NCBI RefSeq assembly: GCF_000473205.1
Contig: NZ_KI421507.1
Span: forward strand, 1,776,482 to 1,840,481
DNA: 64,000 nucleotides
DNA from: Pseudophaeobacter arcticus DSM 23566
GTDB taxonomy: Bacteria; Pseudomonadota; Alphaproteobacteria; Rhodobacterales; Rhodobacteraceae
Reading direction: 5' to 3'
This document shows positions 18,354 through 26,630 of the stretch, one piece after another; position 1 is the stretch's first letter; each line of letters starts with the position of its first letter. Made by a program: the position numbers and the translations under genes. The notes under the pieces are model-generated. The model was given only the letters and a program-made list of their open reading frames with translations, was not told the DNA's origin and ran no database searches.

Positions 18354-18974
18354 TCAACGCTCCATAGCCCCCTTGCCTGCGATGATCTTGTCGCGAAATT
18401 TCTCGATACGTTTGATGCGCGTCTCCAATTTCTTCGCGCCGTTGAGATTAATGACATAGCTCCGTTGGCGACCCGGAGTCAGGGCGTGAAACGCCTCGGC
18501 AAGCTCACCATCCGCATCCAGCGCTTCGGCAAGTTCATCGGGTAGGTCAGGTGCAACAGTGTTCTTAGGTGGTTTCTTACCCTCTTCGGCGTAACCTTTC
18601 GCTTCATCCAGATAGGCGCGGATCGTCGCTTCCATCATCGCGGCTTGCTGGCTTGCGGTGAAATTCAATGTATTTGCATGCTGTGTGTTCGGCCCCGGCT
18701 TTTCCAACACATCTTCCGGGTCTTTCATCAATGCGGCGTTGAAGAAGCCGACCACGAATTTGTTCTGATACGCCCCCATGATGGCGATGTTGCGGCCCGC
18801 ATGCATGTAGCAGGGGTGCCCCCATTTCACGGTCTCTTCCAAACCTGCTGACAAACAGATTTCGCGCAGCTTTCCAAGCCCATCCGCCCAGAGCCTCGTG
18901 GAGCAATCGGGCGTATCAAAGCGGTCGCACCGTCCACAGCCCTTGGAGAAAAAATCTTCAATGTCGGTAATCAT
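18354..18974 (-). CDS. YdeI/DUF1801-type protein
   Basis: 206 residues. An N-terminal DUF1801/YdhG-like fold (LREICLSAGLEETVKWGHPCYMHAGRNIAIMGAYQNKFVVGFFNAAL) precedes a C-terminal YdeI helical domain (PDELAEALDADGELAEAFHALTPGRQRSYVINLNGAKKLETRIKRIEK). E. coli YdeI-like proteins are linked to stress tolerance, but the biochemistry is unknown. The gene overlaps the small membrane gene upstream by 17 bases and lies last in a probable operon with SRPBCC and ArsR genes. Confidence 0.88.
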   Translation of the reverse strand: MITDIEDFFSKGCGRCDRFDTPDCSTRLWADGLGKLREICLSAGLEETVKWGHPCYMHAGRNIAIMGAYQNKFVVGFFNAALMKDPEDVLEKPGPNTQHANTLNFTASQQAAMMEATIRAYLDEAKGYAEEGKKPPKNTVAPDLPDELAEALDADGELAEAFHALTPGRQRSYVINLNGAKKLETRIKRIEKFRDKIIAGKGAMER

Positions 18975-19173
18975 TCGCTGCCCTTTCGACCTGTGCTCGG
19001 GTGAAGAGATAAAGACCGCCGAGCAGCATCAAAGCCAGCGCCGGAAGCGGTATGTAGAGATCCCACTCCGGCGGCGCGGGGCGGGTGCTGGCGACAAATA
19101 CGGCGATCACGAGCATGGTGAAGATAATCGACATCCTGCGACGAAAATGTCGGATTGATTGACTGATTTTCAT
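18958..19173 (-). CDS. Small two-helix membrane protein
   Basis: 71 residues with hydrophobic segments at about 13-30 (MSIIFTMLVIAVFVAS) and 42-58 (PALALMLLGGLYLF). The 3' end overlaps the start of the YdeI-type gene, suggesting coupling. No family is recognised. Its position between the SRPBCC and YdeI genes suggests the same stress-response operon. Confidence 0.65.
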   Translation of the reverse strand: MKISQSIRHFRRRMSIIFTMLVIAVFVASTRPAPPEWDLYIPLPALALMLLGGLYLFTRAQVERAANDYRH

Positions 19174-19185
19174 GAAAGCGCCCCT

Positions 19186-19590
19186 CTATCTATCGAGTGC
19201 GCGTTGAAGGTTGTCGAAAAAGGTCGCCCAACCGCTCTTCGCACCACCAAGGGCCTGTTTCTGATCGGCATGGAAGCCGCTTTGCTCCATCCTGAGCCTG
19301 GTTCCGCGTGCGGTGGGCTCCAGCGTGAATGTCACAACCGTCTCAACGTCAAATGCGCTCCAACTGTAGGCTAGGCTTCGCTGCGGTTCGATCTCCACGA
19401 CCTTGCAATCAATCTCCCCCCATTCCGCCTGAAAGCGGAACCGATGACCGACTTCCAAGCGGAAGTCACTTTGCATCAGCCAGTCGACCATAATTTCGGG
19501 CTGCGTCAATGCCCGCCAGACCTTTTCGGGCGGATGAGAAAACACGCGTTCAACAACGACCCTACGGGTTTCGCCCTGATCCCCGGTCAT
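19186..19590 (-). CDS. SRPBCC (AHSA1-like) domain protein
   Basis: 134 residues of a START/Bet v1-like ligand-binding fold: RRVVVERVFSHPPEKVWRALTQPEIMVDWLM at the start, then VVEIEPQRSLAYSW and the C-terminal helix GGAKSGWATFFDNLQRAL. Proteins of this kind are routinely paired with an ArsR repressor, as here, where the genes overlap by four bases. The ligand is unknown. Confidence 0.9.
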   Translation of the reverse strand: MTGDQGETRRVVVERVFSHPPEKVWRALTQPEIMVDWLMQSDFRLEVGHRFRFQAEWGEIDCKVVEIEPQRSLAYSWSAFDVETVVTFTLEPTARGTRLRMEQSGFHADQKQALGGAKSGWATFFDNLQRALDR

Positions 19591-19907
19591 TGGTCCATCC
19601 GCTTCAACACATCGTCGAGGCGGTCGAACTTGACCTCCCAGAAGCGTGTCATCTGGTCAGCCCATTCCACAAGCGGACGCAGCGCATCGGATCGTGCCGC
19701 ATAGTGCGTTTCGCGCCCACGTTGCTGCCCGGCCACCAATCCGGCGCCCTTTAGAACCACCAAATGCTTCGATACCGCCGGCTGCGAGATTCCTGAACGT
19801 TCCGTCAGCGCCCTGACGGTCTGTTCACCTTCGAGGCAAAGATGCTCAAACAGGCGACGCCGCGTTGGATCGCCAAGGGATTTGAATAGAGTGTCATTTG
19901 GTTGCAT
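19587..19907 (-). CDS. ArsR/SmtB-family repressor
   Basis: 106 residues. The winged helix-turn-helix reads LGDPTRRRLFEHLCLEGEQTVRALTERSGISQPAVSKHLVVLKGAGLV, with the C-terminal RPLVEWADQMTRFWEVKFDRLDDVL extension typical of the SRPBCC-paired subgroup. No cysteine metal site is visible in the recognition helix, so it is probably not a metal sensor. It heads the operon ArsR-SRPBCC-membrane protein-YdeI and likely controls it. Confidence 0.92.
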   Translation of the reverse strand: MQPNDTLFKSLGDPTRRRLFEHLCLEGEQTVRALTERSGISQPAVSKHLVVLKGAGLVAGQQRGRETHYAARSDALRPLVEWADQMTRFWEVKFDRLDDVLKRMDQ

Positions 19908-20422
19908 TAGGATTTCAATAGCCAGACAGTTATGATTTATTCATAACCCTGTAGCTATTGGATAGTCAAGAACTGACCTTCGCTGCACCCCGACGAATTA
20001 GAAAGCTGGACTCATAGCTGCCATGCGGTGTTGCAGAGCCATGGTTCTGCACCTGGTCGGCAATCGTTGCGGTTGCCCGTGACTGCCGTCAGCCCAACCA
20101 CGACATTCATGCCAGAGGTGGCGATAACCTGCAGCAGGCGCGAACGATCTTCCCAAAAGCCGCCATTCAGCAGGCGGTGGCGGCCCTGGCTGATGCTGCA
20201 TCAGGCACGAATGACCGCGAAGCGCAGTTTGTGTACTTTGCAAAACAGTCACTTTCAATGACCTACTAGAGAGCTCTCCCTTGAGTAATTCGAGTAGGAG
20301 CGGTACGAAGACCCCGACAGAGCGCGATGTCAAAGTACGATCTCGTTTCGATTTTGGGCAAAAGCGTTTGGGGCAAAAACATCTGTCGTCCCCTACAATC
20401 ACTCCGTTACTAGGTGGGCTAA
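19908..20422. other. Intergenic region with an unrecognised gene remnant
   Basis: No intact gene. On the plus strand, about 20040-20270 keeps a long open frame without a start, ending IQQAVAALADAASGTNDREAQ then FVYFAKQSLSMTY, with protein-like composition. It looks like the tail of a decayed gene. The base composition becomes more AT-rich towards 20423, where the next gene begins. Confidence 0.3.
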
Positions 20423-20998
20423 GTGTTTTCTGATTTACAAATAATAGAAGCGAGTATTTCGAATGACATCGCTGACAATGAATTAATCCTCTCGCTTGGC
20501 GTCCAAAACGTTATTCGTGCCATGATTGTGGCAGAGGACAGGCGATTTTTTTCTCATTGTGGTGTGGATTTCAGGGGAATTACGAGGGCGGTTCTTAAAT
20601 ATTTGTCGGGAGGTAGGCTTGAAGGAGCGAGCACAATTGAGCAACAATTTGTGCGCACAGCGCGCCGACGCTACGAAATCACCTTTGCTCGGAAATTTAC
20701 CGAATGCGTATTGGCGGTTATTGTCTCCTCACGTCATAGCAAAGCGCATATTGCCTACTCATACTTAGAGGTTGCATATTTTGGATGGCGTGCAAACGGT
20801 GTTCAACAAGCCGCTCGGCGCTTGGGAATTGATCTTCTGCATGCGTCAGAGGCTGAGGCTGCTACGCTTGCAGCCATGTTAAAAGTGCCGATGCCACGCT
20901 TCCCGTCTCAACGCTATGTTACACGTCATGCCCAGCGTGTGGAGTATATTTTAACAAATTGGAATGAAGTAGGAACACGAAATGGCTTTACTTTCTAA
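20423..20998 (+). CDS. Stand-alone GT51 peptidoglycan glycosyltransferase domain, no membrane anchor
   Basis: 191 residues matching the transglycosylase domain of class A penicillin-binding proteins. Motif 1 is EDRRFFSHCGVD, with catalytic Glu39. Motif 2 is EGASTIEQQFVR (residues 67-78), motif 3 is ARKFTECVLAVI, and motif 4 is YLEVAYFG. What is missing is equally clear: no signal peptide, no N-terminal transmembrane helix and no transpeptidase domain. The normal substrate, lipid II, is polymerised outside the membrane, so a soluble version is odd. Translation probably starts at the GTG at 20423, preceded by GGTGGG. It overlaps the downstream nucleotidyltransferase by 17 bases, so the pair is one unit. 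The DNA is visibly more AT-rich than the core genes, consistent with transfer. Confidence 0.85.
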   Translation: MFSDLQIIEASISNDIADNELILSLGVQNVIRAMIVAEDRRFFSHCGVDFRGITRAVLKYLSGGRLEGASTIEQQFVRTARRRYEITFARKFTECVLAVIVSSRHSKAHIAYSYLEVAYFGWRANGVQQAARRLGIDLLHASEAEAATLAAMLKVPMPRFPSQRYVTRHAQRVEYILTNWNEVGTRNGFTF

Positions 20999-21668
20999 TT
21001 GGATCCGAGGGATGAGCTCTAGCTACCCTGATCCAACCTCATGGAAGGACCAAGGGGATTTGGCTAAGAAAGATGTCTTCCGGTTTACTCGCCTCTGGCT
21101 GTGTGAAGGAATTCCTTACGCGTTCCGAAACAATGCCGCAGCTTATGAGCTTGCACGTGAGAACTTCGGAAAAGTGCTGGGGGAACATCCGAGGAACGTT
21201 AGCATGACTGGCAGCGGTCGTCTAGGCTTCTCACTAGCGGGAACCAAATTTGGCGCTGCCTATAATCCTGATAAATCTGACGTCGATCTATTTTTAGTAT
21301 CGGATACATGGTTTGAAAAAATGACCGAAGACGCGGAGCTTTTCATCGCCAGGTTATCCGGAGGTCTCGCGGTCCCTAGAAATGAATTCGAAAAGAAATA
21401 TTGGCCTGAAAACGCCCAGCGCTTGAAGCAAGGAATAATCAGAGGGCACGTAAATCAGCACTATATACCGAATGTAGAGAGATATAAGGCTACACGTTCT
21501 TGCTACAAAGCTTGTCGAGCGTTTCAAGCCACCCTTGGTGGCGAGGAGGGAACAGCTGAGCCCAAAAAGGTAAGTGTTAGAATTTATCAAAATTGGGCTC
21601 GTGCAGAAAGCCAAATCGGTGGATCATTGCTCTTTGCCCTAAAGCAAACCGGCCATGATATAAGTTAG
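20982..21668 (+). CDS. Nucleotidyltransferase-fold protein coupled to the GT51 gene
   Basis: 228 residues. The nucleotidyltransferase signature is clear: GSGRLGFSLAG at 77-87, then a metal-binding DVD (Asp100, Asp102) in NPDKSDVDLFLV. This matches the polymerase-beta-like/CD-NTase superfamily pattern of GS followed by DxD about 20 residues on. A third acidic residue probably lies among D116-E118. The remainder is helical and basic, with no recognised partner domain. The start overlaps the end of the GT51 gene, so translation is coupled. Possible roles are nucleotide second-messenger synthesis, RNA or protein nucleotidylation, or a toxin/antitoxin. The sequence does not decide between them. 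Confidence 0.75.
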   Translation: MALLSNWIRGMSSSYPDPTSWKDQGDLAKKDVFRFTRLWLCEGIPYAFRNNAAAYELARENFGKVLGEHPRNVSMTGSGRLGFSLAGTKFGAAYNPDKSDVDLFLVSDTWFEKMTEDAELFIARLSGGLAVPRNEFEKKYWPENAQRLKQGIIRGHVNQHYIPNVERYKATRSCYKACRAFQATLGGEEGTAEPKKVSVRIYQNWARAESQIGGSLLFALKQTGHDIS

Positions 21669-21800
21669 TACTAAGAGCAACTTTAAACCGAAACGCGGCG
21701 CTTACAAATATTCTTTCCTATCAGGGTCGGCTGATGTTGGTCGCGCTGGTCTGCCGATCTACGAACGAAGACTTTCCCTGCCAAATCAATGGCTGCTTCG

Positions 21801-22911
21801 GGCTGCGAGCAGCCGCTAGCGCCATTCGGGACTTAGAGGCTAACACTCGTCGTGAGCCCGACCAAAGAAGTATAGCGTGCCCATTTTGAAACCTGTCCGG
21901 GAGTGTGCCGTCCGCGTTCTGTGTAAACTGGAAGTCCTTGATCCAAACAATGGAGGGGCGGCCATGTGGCGCTCTTTCCTGCCGGAGGTCGGCGCAGCTC
22001 TGAGGGCAATGCTACGGCCCTGAAGTTGGGAAGAATTGAAAGGCGTGCCCTAAGAGCTCGGCTCCGAGCACTTTAAAGCCTCTTCAAACGACCTTTAAAG
22101 AACTCGGCAGACGGACATTTTAAACGGTTCGGGATGCGCTATAACCGAGTTTGAAATGGGAAGTGTCCCTTACTGCAATGCGAAGTGTCCCAAACTCACC
22201 TCGAAATTGGCACCAAAGGTGGGTGGCCTCGGGTCCAGTTCTGGCATAGAAAACAGGGCGTTCGTCTAGAAAAATTTGCTGCAATGGGAAGTGTCCCGCA
22301 CTGCAAAACTAAGTGTCCCGCTACACCCGCTGTTAGGAGACACTTGATATTGCAGTAACCGGAAGACCCCGGATGAAGCCGGAAGATACCGGATAGAGCC
22401 ATTTAAAACAGGCTTTAAGAGGAGTTTATGGGGTTTGAAAGCTAGGAGTGCGTTGTCTTTCAAAGATGGCCTAAATCGCTCTAACTGAAACGACAGACGA
22501 TTTTGAGACACTTCCCCTTTCAAACTCCCTAACTTTCCTACAGCCCTTAAAAACAGCGCCTTGCGGGCCCGATGTGACCAGCAAGGTTCAATTTCTCTAC
22601 TTCCGAACTAGGAACTAGACTGCGTTGAGGCGGTCCCGTTCCTAGAAAGGGATTTAGTTATAGGTGGCAATCTCTTGATGAACTTTGGCAAGGCAGAACC
22701 GCGCTGCGAACTAGGAACAGATTTTGCGGTGTGAACGGGGTCCCCTCTCCCCTGCCCTGCGGCACCAAATAGAACGGTAGTTCTGCAAATTTATGAATGC
22801 TGCCGTTCTGGGGCGAAATCAGATCAGAGCTACTGAGTTGCAATACGCCAAACCCTCGTTCGCTGCGGCAGCAAAGACAAAATCCGTGCGGACTCACGCA
22901 TTGCGAACAAA
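21801..22911 (+). repeat. 1.1-kb dispersed repeat, copy B (left flank of accessory region)
   Basis: About 1.1 kb aligned nearly end to end with 59331-60405 in the same orientation. Both begin near AGCCGCTAGCGCCATT and end near ACTCACGCATTGCG. The repeat contains one small conserved frame (21877-22023). It also contains four AAGTGTCCC motifs (about 22160, 22181, 22286, 22308) that recall the multiple terminal repeats of IS21-type elements, a TGATATTGCAGTAACCGG block, and several GAACTAGGAAC/GTTCCTA inverted motifs at 22605-22720. It is otherwise non-coding. Compared with copy C it retains an extra 40-odd bases around 22285-22330. Confidence 0.93.
21877..22023 (+). CDS. Small conserved frame inside repeat copy B
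   Basis: 48 codons from a GTG, with the C-terminal half GGAAMWRSFLPEVGAALRAM and LRP before the stop. The same frame is kept in repeat copy C (59408-59557), where the last 20 codons differ only at synonymous positions (including TGA versus TAA) and the one indel within the frame is three bases. A GGAGGGG sequence precedes the internal ATG at 21964, an alternative start giving only 19 residues. The pattern AAR.LC...G.PMW.SFLPE resembles short alphaproteobacterial proteins I have seen, but I cannot name the family. Confidence 0.45.
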   Translation: MPILKPVRECAVRVLCKLEVLDPNNGGAAMWRSFLPEVGAALRAMLRP

Positions 22912-23079
22912 CCTGCCTTTCGCCTTAGCCACGCGACTCTTGCTGAATGTGAAAAGGCTTTGTAGGTTCACGGAGAGAACAAAGCCTCTCCACTGCATTG
23001 GAGCTCGTAGCCACGGGAGCGCACCGCCCGAAATGGAGCACATTTGGTTGGTTGAAAACCTGCCTGACGATTGTGGTCC

Positions 23080-23185
23080 ACCGGAACCACTTCATATAGG
23101 TGGAGCGGCGGACATTGACTGTCGCTGATGGAATGCAGTTTCGTGCTCATGCCATCTTTCGTCTGACCGATCAGGCGTCAACGTC
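23080..23185 (-). pseudogene. Remnant of an IS5-type transposase
   Basis: On the minus strand the frame reads LIGQTKDGMSTKLHSISDSQ, matching the central D-loop region of IS5-family DDE transposases (IGRTKGGMNTKLHAV...DGxGRP). The homology breaks off in both directions, with a stop just upstream. Only about 35 codons are recognisable. Confidence 0.5.
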
Positions 23186-23208
23186 GCCCTCTCACACCAA
23201 AGCGAGTG

Positions 23209-24537
23209 TTAGCGTTCATTAAACGCATTGTTCATAGTTTGATATACCGGCTTAAGCATATAGGATAACAACGTTTTTTCTCCAGTCGTCATTTCTGCTA
23301 CTACCGTCATACCAGCTTGCAGAGGGCGCATATATGCGCCGATCCCGATTGAGCGGTTGTCCAATTGGATCGATGCGCGGAAATATGTTTCGCCGGTCTG
23401 CTCATCAATCAAAGGCACAGGTGACAGTGCTGCAACCCGGCCTTGGATTTTTCCGAAACGCCGTACATCATAGGTATCAACGGTAAGATTAACTGGTTGT
23501 TTCAGCCCCACATGCCCGATTTCGTTGTTAGGGATGCGCGCCTCAACCATCAGATCCAATCGTGTTGGCAGCAACTCAAAGATTGTCTCGCCCGGAGCAA
23601 TTACCTCACCTTCATTGGGGAAGGCAACGGATTGCACTATTCCTACGCTAGGCGCAGTAATCTGCAGCTCTTCAAGTTTGCGATCGACAATTCTCAATGA
23701 CACTGCAAGTTCACTGCGCATATCGCTCATCTCTTCGACCACATTCAGCATTTCTTCGCGCAAGGTCAAAGTTTGTTCGGCCATTTCCGCCTGGACAAGT
23801 GTTAGAGCGCTGCGGGTTTGGGCTAGACGGACTTCTCCGTCGGATGCCGCTGTGCGTAACGCATCCAGCTGATCGGCCTCGCGTCCGAGATCACGCAAAG
23901 TGGTCAAACCTTGCTTATACAGATGGCGAGCACGCGCCAACTCTTCCTGCTTACGTTCAACCCGCTCTAGTGTGAAACCCTGAGAGGTCTGGAGTATGTC
24001 CAGCGTTTCCTGCTGCTGAGCGATTGACAGACTCTTCACACGCTGGCTCTCAGCGTAGATTTCTAAAGTTGCGGCCGCGCGGTGCTGGTTTTTCTGGCGC
24101 AGCGCTTGCAGTTCGTCTTCGTTGATCACAGTTCCGCTTTCCAGTGTACGCAAAACGGTCCGGGCGCGAGACAGCTTGCGATCAACGGTCGCTATCTGTT
24201 CACGTAGCCTTTGCTGTTCCTTATCCAGATCCGGATGGCGCAACTCGACCAGCACATCACCCTCTTTAACTTGGTCGCCGTCTTGCACATGCACATATTC
24301 GACGATACCGCCTTCCATCACCTCGATTTGAGTATAGTCGCCAAGCGGCACGATCGTGCCCGGTGCTCGGGTGATCTGAGGCACATCTGTGCGTCCGGCT
24401 AAGACCACCAGCGCAACCACCATGCCAGAAAAGATCAAAGAGATTAGCGCTGCAAATCGCGATTGACGGCTTTTTTCTTTCTGCTTGGCCTTTGCAATCG
24501 GGCCGTTTCCCTGCTGCTTCTTGGATGATGTGCGCAT
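23209..24537 (-). CDS. HlyD-family type I secretion membrane-fusion protein
   Basis: 442 residues. A basic cytoplasmic N-terminus precedes one transmembrane helix (about 28-47). The first half-lipoyl segment APGTIVPLGDYTQIEVMEGGIVEYVHVQDGDQVKEGDVLVEL is followed by a long coiled coil (about 100-285), the returning lipoyl half (ITAPSVGIVQSVAFPNEGEVIAPGETIFELLP) and a beta-barrel ending in the family tail GMTVVAEMTTGEKTLLSYMLKPV. It bridges an inner-membrane ABC protein to a TolC-like channel. It is the last gene of a three-gene minus-strand operon with two ABC proteins. No TolC gene is present. Confidence 0.95.
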   Translation of the reverse strand: MRTSSKKQQGNGPIAKAKQKEKSRQSRFAALISLIFSGMVVALVVLAGRTDVPQITRAPGTIVPLGDYTQIEVMEGGIVEYVHVQDGDQVKEGDVLVELRHPDLDKEQQRLREQIATVDRKLSRARTVLRTLESGTVINEDELQALRQKNQHRAAATLEIYAESQRVKSLSIAQQQETLDILQTSQGFTLERVERKQEELARARHLYKQGLTTLRDLGREADQLDALRTAASDGEVRLAQTRSALTLVQAEMAEQTLTLREEMLNVVEEMSDMRSELAVSLRIVDRKLEELQITAPSVGIVQSVAFPNEGEVIAPGETIFELLPTRLDLMVEARIPNNEIGHVGLKQPVNLTVDTYDVRRFGKIQGRVAALSPVPLIDEQTGETYFRASIQLDNRSIGIGAYMRPLQAGMTVVAEMTTGEKTLLSYMLKPVYQTMNNAFNER

Positions 24538-24539
24538 TT

Positions 24540-26630
24540 TTAGGTTCCCGTTGCTTTCATAACCGCCTGCACCTTTTTGATGGCCGCAGGTCCGGTATCA
24601 TTGACGATGACACGATCCCCGTTCAGGTAAATCAGCCGGTCTGCCATTTGCATAAACGAACGATCAGCAGTGGTGATCAGAACGGTCTTTGCACCGCGCT
24701 GATTTTCCAACCAATTCTTAAATCGATCACGGCGGGTCTGTGATAGGCCGTTAGTCGGTTCTGAGAATAAGAATATTGATGACTGCCGTGCCATGCTCCG
24801 GGCCAGCGCAATTGACTTGATCAGCTCGCTAGGTAGGCCCGCCACAAATTGAGCGCTCAGGCGCGTATCACATCCTTCCGGCATGGCCTTGATTTCTTCA
24901 GAGATGCCAATGTGCTCCAATGCCGCAAGAATCTCCGCCTCACTCAGTGCCGGGGCAGCCAGGCGAAAATTTTGAGCCACGGTCCCGTGGAAGAGCTGAG
25001 GCGTGTAAGTTGAATAGGTTATTGATTTGCGCAGTTCATCCCGTGCGATCTGACGGATGTCGATACCATCATGCTCTATTACGCCGGAGGAGGGTGACGC
25101 AAACCCGGTGGCCAAATCCAGTACCGCTGTCCGGCTGGCGGTATCCCGCCCCATGATTACTACAAGCTCTCCCGGTGTGCAGTCGAAACCGGCTGCTGTG
25201 AGCAGCGCGGGATTCAGCGGATCTGGGCGATGGTTCACCCCCTGGAATGAAATTGCACCGCGCAGAGTTTTCTGATGAGACTGGTTCAAGCCCAGCTCTA
25301 CTTCCTCTGTCAGCGATAACACCTGATCGGCCTGCTTCTGGCTCTTGCGAAATCCGGCAATCTGCCCAAGCGAAGATTGAAAGGCTTGAACTGGCGCGAG
25401 AACCTTGGAAACAAGGGCGATAGAGGCGATCAACGCACCAAAACTAATACTGCCTGCTACCGCGCCATGTGCACAAAGAATGATGGCTCCGACCGAACCA
25501 AGTGCAACAATACTCTGCGACACGGCCTGAATCAGGTTGCGCAGCTGACGAGCACGAGCGGTTGCTGTCTCCGATGCTTCCGCCAGCGGCATACAGCGGC
25601 GCAACCATTGTTCTTGCATGCCAAGATTGGCCATTGTGCGCTGATGCTCCACGGCATCCTGGATCACCGTTGAACTTGCTCTGCTGGCCTCTGCCGCGGC
25701 ATGTTCCAGTCGCTTCTGGAATGGCATCGCAAGAGCCCCGATGCACATCAGAAGTACCGCAAGCCCAAGTGTAAAAAGTCCGACAGAAGGGGCCAGATAA
25801 GTCAGAACTGCAAAGAACATCAGCGCAAACGGCAAGTCGATCAAAGTTGTCATCACCTGGCCGACGAACAGCTCTCGCAAGGATTCGAATTGACGGAAAC
25901 GCGCAATTTGCTGACTCACACTGGACTTTTGCAGCTGCGGCAGCGGCAGGCTCATCAGCTTTCCAAAAAGCGCTACCGCTAGGGCGCGCTCCCCTTGCTG
26001 ACCGACATAGGCCAGCGCCCTGGTTCGGACACTGCGGAACAGGAAATCAGACGTTGCCAGAATAACTACACCCGCGACCAATGCCACCAGCAAGTCCACC
26101 GAACCGGAAGGAATCACGCGATCATAGATGGCCATGATCAAGAGCGGTGCCAGCAAGCCCAACAGGTTGGTCAGGAAACCCGCCAACAACAGGCCGGGTA
26201 TCATCTGGTGCAGCGCCGCAAATGAAGCTCCAACCGTGCGATGCTCCCGGTGTGCAGGCTGATAACTGAATTTCTCGATCCGGATTACTGTGCAGGGATT
26301 GACCCGTGCTTCCAGAGTGCCAGGGTTTCCCCCATTCAATCCCGCAATTTGTAGCATAGCTCCTTTGCGGCGCAGAGCTACGAAGCAGCTACGATTGGCT
26401 GGGATAACCAGCGCGGGGCAATCTGCATCGGTGATCTCGCTCTCTAGACAGGCTACACGGGTATAGGGAACATCCAGATTCTCAAGAGTTTGGATCAAAC
26501 CGTCAGGATCAAGCGTTTCAGTAAGATACGGGAATGCCTCTGCTATCGCTTCGTCGTTGCTCTGCCAGCCTCCGACAAGCAGCAGTTCCTTCAACAGTGC
26601 ACCGGCGTTTTGAGTTGTGACCAGGCTCAT
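24540..26630 (-). CDS. Type I secretion ABC protein with C39-like domain and degenerate ATPase
   Basis: 696 residues. Residues 1-125 resemble a C39-peptidase-like domain without the catalytic Cys. A six-helix ABC exporter domain follows (about 150-430, e.g. LLGLLAPLLIMAIYDRVIPSGSVDLL), then an ABC nucleotide-binding domain. The ATPase motifs are damaged throughout. Walker A reads GRDTASRT (Lys to Arg, Gly lost), the LSGGQ signature reads VAGLPSE, Walker B reads FLFSEPT (Asp to Ser), and the H-loop His is replaced (ITTADR). The ATG at 26630 overlaps the upstream ABC gene by four bases; two bases separate it from the HlyD gene. Confidence 0.92.
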   Translation of the reverse strand: MSLVTTQNAGALLKELLLVGGWQSNDEAIAEAFPYLTETLDPDGLIQTLENLDVPYTRVACLESEITDADCPALVIPANRSCFVALRRKGAMLQIAGLNGGNPGTLEARVNPCTVIRIEKFSYQPAHREHRTVGASFAALHQMIPGLLLAGFLTNLLGLLAPLLIMAIYDRVIPSGSVDLLVALVAGVVILATSDFLFRSVRTRALAYVGQQGERALAVALFGKLMSLPLPQLQKSSVSQQIARFRQFESLRELFVGQVMTTLIDLPFALMFFAVLTYLAPSVGLFTLGLAVLLMCIGALAMPFQKRLEHAAAEASRASSTVIQDAVEHQRTMANLGMQEQWLRRCMPLAEASETATARARQLRNLIQAVSQSIVALGSVGAIILCAHGAVAGSISFGALIASIALVSKVLAPVQAFQSSLGQIAGFRKSQKQADQVLSLTEEVELGLNQSHQKTLRGAISFQGVNHRPDPLNPALLTAAGFDCTPGELVVIMGRDTASRTAVLDLATGFASPSSGVIEHDGIDIRQIARDELRKSITYSTYTPQLFHGTVAQNFRLAAPALSEAEILAALEHIGISEEIKAMPEGCDTRLSAQFVAGLPSELIKSIALARSMARQSSIFLFSEPTNGLSQTRRDRFKNWLENQRGAKTVLITTADRSFMQMADRLIYLNGDRVIVNDTGPAAIKKVQAVMKATGT

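Noticed and set aside
20982..21668. Reading the nucleotidyltransferase as a CBASS cyclase
   Set aside because: The GS...DxD core fits the superfamily, but the partner is a transglycosylase homologue and no CBASS effector or accessory gene lies nearby, so the narrower name is not supported.
22968..23150. 60-codon minus-strand frame after repeat B as an intact gene
   Set aside because: The first half matches an IS5-type transposase interior, without start or catalytic ends, so it is recorded as a remnant.
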